Positions 62,245 to 64,000 of a DNA stretch of 64,000 nt are shown here, in pieces. Position 1 is the first letter of the stretch; each line of letters starts with the position of its first letter. The notes beneath the pieces were generated by a model that was not told the DNA's origin, did no database searches, and saw only the letters and a program-made list of their open reading frames with translations. This DNA is from an uncultured Planctomycetota bacterium (GTDB lineage Bacteria; Planctomycetota; Phycisphaerae; Sedimentisphaerales; UBA12454). The DNA is taken from assembly GCA_903847315.1 (NCBI GenBank), contig CAINDG010000025.1, positions 48,640-112,639 of the forward strand. The letters run 5' to 3'. Position numbers and translations under genes: made by a program.

Positions 62245-63680
62245 TGTAAAAATTTCACAGCCGTCTCAATATCGCTGAAATGCTGTTTTTCCGTACCGAT
62301 AATTTGATAATTTTCGTGACCTTTTCCGGCAATAAGAATTGTATCGCCGGTTTGAGCATTTTTAATTGCTTCCTCGATCGCCTTTTCCCTGTCCGGCTGA
62401 ACAATAATATTATCAGCCGCCGGATTAGTAAAACCTCCGATGACATCTTCGATTATCGCCGCCGGTTTTTCCGTTCTCGGGTTGTCGCTCGTAACAAAAA
62501 TTTTGTCTGCAAACTGCTGGGCGACCTGCGCCATTCTTGGTCTTTTTGTTTTGTCCCTGTCGCCGCCGCAGCCGAAAACCAGCATCAATTTTCCTTTGCA
62601 CAAAGGCTTAAGGGTCAAAAGAACATTTTTCAACGCATCATCGGTATGGGCATAGTCCACAAGAACCGTAACCCCTTTGCTGCAAGGCACTTTGTGAAGT
62701 CTGCCGGGAACAACCTCAAGCTTCGCCAGCCCCGCAGCAATTGTTTTAAGGTCGAATCCTGCGCCAATCGCCAGCCCCGCCGCGGCAAGGTGATTGCTTA
62801 GATTGTGTTCGCCGATAAGAGGCGACGAGACCCGGACTTTTTCGCCCCTGAATGAAATATCGAAAACAGTACCGTTTATATCCATCGAAACTATTTTGGC
62901 GGTCAAATCGGCATCTGTCTTAATCGAATAGAAAATCCTGTTCGCCTTTGTCACAACAGCGACCTGCTGGAAAACCGGGTCGTCTTTGTTTATTACCGCT
63001 GTCGCATCAGACGAAAGGCTCTCGAACAGTCTTAACTTGGCCGCCAGATACGCCTCCATTGTCTTGTGATAATCCAGATGGTCGCCCGTAAAATTCGTAA
63101 ACGCCGCGGCAGTGAAATCAATTCCCGCAAGCCGGTTCTGCTCGATGGCGTGGCTGCTGGCTTCCATAATCATATATTGCGAACCTGCACTTGCCATTTT
63201 GTCGGCGATAGACGCAAGTTCAAGGGCGTCAGGCGTCGTCATAGCCGCCTCGATATTATCTTCGCCGCCGCCCATATCAACCGTTACAGTACCTATCAGG
63301 CCGCACTTTTTGCCGGTATTGGTGATAATCGAGCGAACCAGATATGTCGTAGTCGTCTTGCCGTTGGTGCCGGTAACAGCAAGGTTAACCAATCTGCTGT
63401 TTGGATAGTTATAATATGCCTGCGACAGAAGGCCTAGCGCCTTTGTCGTGTCGTCGGTCTGTATAACTTCGGCTGACGCGACCTGGGTAGGCTCCTGCGT
63501 AACGATATATCTGGCTCCGGAGACAGCGGCCTGACCTATAAAATTATGGCCGTCGCTGCGGCTGCCTTTTACCGCCACGAAGATATCGCCCTGCCGGATA
63601 TTTCTCGAATCGGCACAGACCCGAGGCCGCCAGACTAACGGTTTGTTTTCCACAAGTTTTAATAATTGCTCTAACGTCAT
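62241..63680 (-). CDS. murE: UDP-MurNAc-tripeptide synthetase (meso-diaminopimelate type)
   Basis: The 479-residue protein has GTNGKTTT (104-111), TTPDALELA, EASSHAIEQNR and the specificity motif DNPR (399-402), which marks enzymes adding meso-diaminopimelate. It adds the third residue of the stem peptide. AGGA precedes the ATG. With murF and mraY it shows that this lineage makes a Gram-negative-type peptidoglycan, once thought absent in Planctomycetes. Confidence 0.97.
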   Translation of the reverse strand: MTLEQLLKLVENKPLVWRPRVCADSRNIRQGDIFVAVKGSRSDGHNFIGQAAVSGARYIVTQEPTQVASAEVIQTDDTTKALGLLSQAYYNYPNSRLVNLAVTGTNGKTTTTYLVRSIITNTGKKCGLIGTVTVDMGGGEDNIEAAMTTPDALELASIADKMASAGSQYMIMEASSHAIEQNRLAGIDFTAAAFTNFTGDHLDYHKTMEAYLAAKLRLFESLSSDATAVINKDDPVFQQVAVVTKANRIFYSIKTDADLTAKIVSMDINGTVFDISFRGEKVRVSSPLIGEHNLSNHLAAAGLAIGAGFDLKTIAAGLAKLEVVPGRLHKVPCSKGVTVLVDYAHTDDALKNVLLTLKPLCKGKLMLVFGCGGDRDKTKRPRMAQVAQQFADKIFVTSDNPRTEKPAAIIEDVIGGFTNPAADNIIVQPDREKAIEEAIKNAQTGDTILIAGKGHENYQIIGTEKQHFSDIETAVKFLQ

Positions 63681-63753
63681 TGTCCTGCTTTCAAAAATAG
63701 CATAAACTTATAATTTAACAAATGATTTTATTCAATATCAACAACAAAAAAAT

Positions 63754-63783
63754 AAAAAAGGCCAGCTAAAACTGCCGGCCTTT
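63754..63783 (-). terminator. Terminator of the gene entering from the right edge
   Basis: AAAGGCCAGC (63757-63766) pairs with GCCGGCCTTT (63774-63783) with one G-U pair; on the minus strand a T tract follows. It lies 29 bases after the stop of the partial gene and separates it from murE. Confidence 0.92.
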
Positions 63784-63811
63784 CATTTTCGAGGCGTTTC
63801 TTTGACTAAAT

Positions 63812-64000
63812 CTATGGTTCGTTCGGGTCGCGGATATACAGCGTTTCCTGCGAGAACGAAACGTAAGAACTATATTGACTATCCCAATCAAAAGCAAAAG
63901 CCTCGCTGTATTCCTGGTCAATATAAACACTGACCTGACCACTATGGTAACGGAATTTGACATAACCAACCGTACCGTTTGCATCGGCAACCCATTTAAC
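63812..64000 (-). CDS. 3' end of an unrecognised gene
   Basis: Sixty-two codons are visible before a TAG stop; the start lies outside the window. The peptide is rich in Tyr, Ser, Asp and beta-forming residues (GTVGYVKFRYHSGQVSVYID, YSSYVSFSQETLYIRDP). It looks like the end of a surface or secreted beta-rich protein. An intrinsic terminator follows. No family is recognised. Confidence 0.7.
   Translation of the reverse strand, partial: VKWVADANGTVGYVKFRYHSGQVSVYIDQEYSEAFAFDWDSQYSSYVSFSQETLYIRDPNEP

Overview
The window looks like the chromosome of a Gram-negative, probably anaerobic member of the Planctomycetota, most like the Phycisphaerae. This placement is inference. It rests on the mix of a peptidoglycan operon (murE-murF-mraY, with a meso-diaminopimelate-type MurE), envelope genes typical of Gram-negatives (LpxL-like acyltransferase, secretin, SecDF fusion), a TPR protein carrying two RNA polymerase alpha C-terminal domains, and a siroheme-dependent haem pathway best known from anaerobes. 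Coding density is high and most core genes are packed with short overlaps.

1-8.5 kb (minus strand): a type IV pilus / type II secretion-like assembly region, with secretin, PilP-, PilO-, PilN- and PilM-like proteins, four minor pseudopilin or PilX-like genes, and a GspG-like major pseudopilin with its own terminator. 8.8-12.5 kb (minus): tsaE, thiL, argH and a lipid A acyltransferase. 12.7-18.5 kb: a small HTH gene, holA, an AlbA_2/ATPase regulator and gyrA.

18.6-25.7 kb is an accessory region. It holds a DUF4062 protein with a small partner, a MarR regulator facing a compact transcription unit of two tiny ORFs with promoter and terminator, an HNH-AP2 endonuclease, two repeat-rich non-coding stretches (one with a 130-bp multi-hairpin element), a GT39-like glycosyltransferase and an unrecognised membrane protein. 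25.8-31 kb holds a YbhN-like flippase, hisI, a radical SAM protein, a PAP2 phosphatase and an ArnT-like glycosyltransferase.

31.1-39.3 kb (minus) is the most striking part. It is one tight cluster, ccsA/hemX-like, hemA, hemC, cobA-hemD, ahbC, hemB and an ahbD fused to two AhbA/AhbB-type domains. Together these would take glutamyl-tRNA to uroporphyrinogen III, to precorrin-2, and (after an oxidation/iron-insertion step not encoded here) from siroheme to haem b. The fusion gene also carries three in-frame insertions that look like dispersed palindromic repeats.

39.4-47.8 kb (plus): the TPR-alphaCTD protein, a SpoIID-domain lipoprotein, tgt, yajC, secDF and a LysM protein. 47.8-56.4 kb (mostly minus): pgl, a response regulator, sensor kinase and phosphate-type binding protein set, tRNA-Arg(CCG), an E2 acyltransferase, a methyltransferase, pssA and psd. 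56.6-64 kb: an orphan sensor-like membrane protein, eno, a secreted alpha/beta hydrolase, then mraY, murF, murE and the 3' end of one more gene.

Several families of short dispersed repeats recur across the window, both between genes and at gene ends.
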